Assembly: GCA_001829505.1 (NCBI GenBank) | Contig: MIBK01000209.1 | Span: 1 to 6,695, forward strand | Reading direction: 5' to 3' | Length of the DNA: 6,695 nucleotides | From: Spirochaetes bacterium RBG_16_67_19 | GTDB lineage: Bacteria > Spirochaetota > Spirochaetia > SZUA-6 > DRHE01 | Part shown: piece by piece, positions 5,793-6,695 of the stretch | Layout: each line of letters begins with the position of its first letter | Numbering within the stretch: the first letter of the stretch is position 1 | Position numbers and translations under genes: made by a program | The notes under the pieces: generated by a model | Databases searched by the model: none | What the model saw: the letters and a program-made list of their open reading frames with translations, nothing else | Told to the model about the DNA's origin: nothing

Positions 5793-6079
5793 GGCCGGCC
5801 CTCCTTCAGGCTCTCGCGGAGGTGATACAGGCGGTTGCGGAAGTACAGCACGATGTCGGTCAGGACCAGGCAGCCGTTGAGCGCGTACAGGAAGATGACG
5901 TAGTCGTAGCGGTACAGCAGCTTGTGCAGGACTCCGGCCGCGTAGCCGACCAGCACCACGATCAGGAAGACCACGCTCTTGCCGGCGATCGAGCGGGAGG
6001 TGAGCGAGCGGTAGATGGAGAACGGCCAGGCCGCCCCGAAGCAGACCAGCATCAGGATCTCGAAGACGCTCGTGCGCAT
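5789..6079 (-). CDS. Small three-helix membrane protein, PQ-loop/SemiSWEET-like
   Basis: A 96-residue protein with three predicted membrane helices at about residues 5-22, 34-52 and 60-79, and a charged, basic C-terminus (RNRLYHLRESLKEGRP). The stretch AWPFSIYRSLTSRSIAGKS (17-35) has the layout of a PQ-loop (Pro, then a basic residue, then a basic/Ser-rich stretch ending in GKS), although the Gln is replaced by Phe. Three helices and fewer than 100 residues match SemiSWEET half-transporters, which work as dimers. I recall small proteins of this type, usually annotated hypothetical, in anaerobic bacteria; no substrate is established. ATG at 6079 is 6 bp after the MFS stop and lacks a Shine-Dalgarno, so it is likely translated by coupling. 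Its stop overlaps the flavodoxin start. A transport role is inference from fold only. Confidence 0.85.
   Translation of the reverse strand: MRTSVFEILMLVCFGAAWPFSIYRSLTSRSIAGKSVVFLIVVLVGYAAGVLHKLLYRYDYVIFLYALNGCLVLTDIVLYFRNRLYHLRESLKEGRP
5799..5806 (-). promoter_or_regulatory. Strong Shine-Dalgarno of the flavodoxin gene
   Basis: AAGGAGGG on the minus strand with 6 nt before the GTG at 5792. It lies inside the last codons of the small membrane-protein gene. It fixes the GTG start and is the best ribosome-binding site in the window. Confidence 0.75.
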
Positions 6080-6085
6080 GGGTAT

Positions 6086-6695
6086 CTATAGCACGTCCGT
6101 TTCCAGCTTCACCAGGGGCACCAGGGCGCTGCCGGCGGCGATGAGGGCGCCCAGGAGGGTCAGGCCCAGGCCGAAGGCGCCGCGATCCCCCAGCACGCCC
6201 AGCAGGGAGGGCACCACGCCGCCCCCCAGGGCGTAGGCGACGGGCAGCAGCAGGGAAACCGTGACGTTGTAGATGCGCCTGGGGGTGATGCGGGCCACGG
6301 CCACGAAGCCCACGGGAAAGAAGCAGGCGCTCAGGACCGGCTGCACGAACACGGCGGCGGTGAGCAGGCCGCCGCGGCCGAAGCCCAGGGCCGCGGTGGC
6401 CAGGCCCGCGGCCAGCAGGGTCGCGGCCAGCACGACGCGGGCCCCCAGGCGGTCGGCCAGCCAGCCGACCGCGAACACCGCGGCCAGGCAGGCGATGCGG
6501 GACAGGCCCACCAGCGAGTTGACCGTGGCCGGCGGCAGGCCGCGCTCCGCCACCAGGTAGGTCGGCAGGACCGCGAACACCCCGGCCCCGGAGCCGACCC
6601 CCAGGGTGAACAGGGCGGCGAAGACCCAGTAGGAGCGGCGGGAGAGGATCAGGCCCAGGTTGGCCAGGCCGGGCGCCTCGCCCCGAAACCGGCCG
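6086..6695 (-). CDS. Major facilitator superfamily transporter, C-terminal half (5' end outside window)
   Basis: The frame runs open from the window edge for 202 residues to a TAG stop. It covers the central loop and the last six helices (TM7-12) of a 12-helix MFS carrier; GTG codons inside it are not starts. The most diagnostic motif is GWLADRLGARV (visible residues 78-88), the G-x-x-x-DR-x-G-x-[RK] loop motif repeated between TM8 and TM9. Before it is LGVGSGAGVFAVLPTYLVAE (TM7), and after it are four more hydrophobic segments ending in LVPLVKLETDVL. Many MFS proteins of this shape export or import organic anions or drugs, but half a protein does not allow a substrate call. The next gene starts 6 bp after the stop, so this may be the first or an early gene of the minus-strand operon. 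Confidence 0.9.
   Translation of the reverse strand, partial: GRFRGEAPGLANLGLILSRRSYWVFAALFTLGVGSGAGVFAVLPTYLVAERGLPPATVNSLVGLSRIACLAAVFAVGWLADRLGARVVLAATLLAAGLATAALGFGRGGLLTAAVFVQPVLSACFFPVGFVAVARITPRRIYNVTVSLLLPVAYALGGGVVPSLLGVLGDRGAFGLGLTLLGALIAAGSALVPLVKLETDVL

Noticed and set aside
6080..6091. TATAGA just upstream of the small membrane-protein ATG as a promoter -10
   Set aside because: It lies across the last codons and stop of the MFS gene, only 5 nt from the ATG, with no convincing -35; coupling to the MFS gene is simpler.

Overview
This is a compact, high-GC bacterial chromosomal segment. It holds nine protein-coding genes and almost no non-coding DNA. I see no RNA gene, CRISPR array, insertion sequence or integrase. 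The G/C-rich third codon positions are even across all nine genes, so nothing looks recently acquired. The phylum cannot be fixed from this window. The gene set fits a GC-rich bacterium with isoprenoid-quinone or similar prenyl-lipid metabolism. At least one start has a strong Shine-Dalgarno (gene 7), while other starts have little or none.

Layout. (1) 1-345, plus strand: the C-terminal end of a conserved protein, possibly of a transglutaminase-like family, cut by the window edge. (2) 290-1315, minus: a ten-helix-type transporter of the SLC10A7/YfeH branch of the bile acid:sodium symporter superfamily. Its tail runs 56 bp into gene 1. (3) A 58-bp divergent intergenic region. (4) 1374-3264, plus: two adjacent UbiA-fold membrane proteins. 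The first has both Asp-rich catalytic motifs. The second is a paralogue that has lost nearly all of those residues and carries two short in-frame tandem repeats. (5) 3261-6695, minus: a run of five co-directional genes. In transcription order these are an MFS transporter (5' end outside the window), a 96-residue three-helix PQ-loop/SemiSWEET-like protein, a HemG-type flavodoxin, a MalY/PatB-type PLP-dependent C-S lyase/aminotransferase, and a CpdA-like metallophosphoesterase. Spacing in this run is 6 bp, a GTGA overlap, an ATGA overlap, then 40 bp with a possible separate promoter for the last gene.

How the genes work together. The UbiA pair is almost certainly co-transcribed and may act as a catalytic plus non-catalytic pair (inference). 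The three overlapping genes (small membrane protein, flavodoxin, PLP enzyme) look translationally coupled, but no established pathway joins them. Both convergent gene pairs overlap at their stops, and I find no hairpin-plus-T-run terminator anywhere in the window. The most unusual point is the degenerate UbiA paralogue whose first catalytic motif has been replaced by a 9-bp tandem repeat. I found no clear new defence or mobile system.
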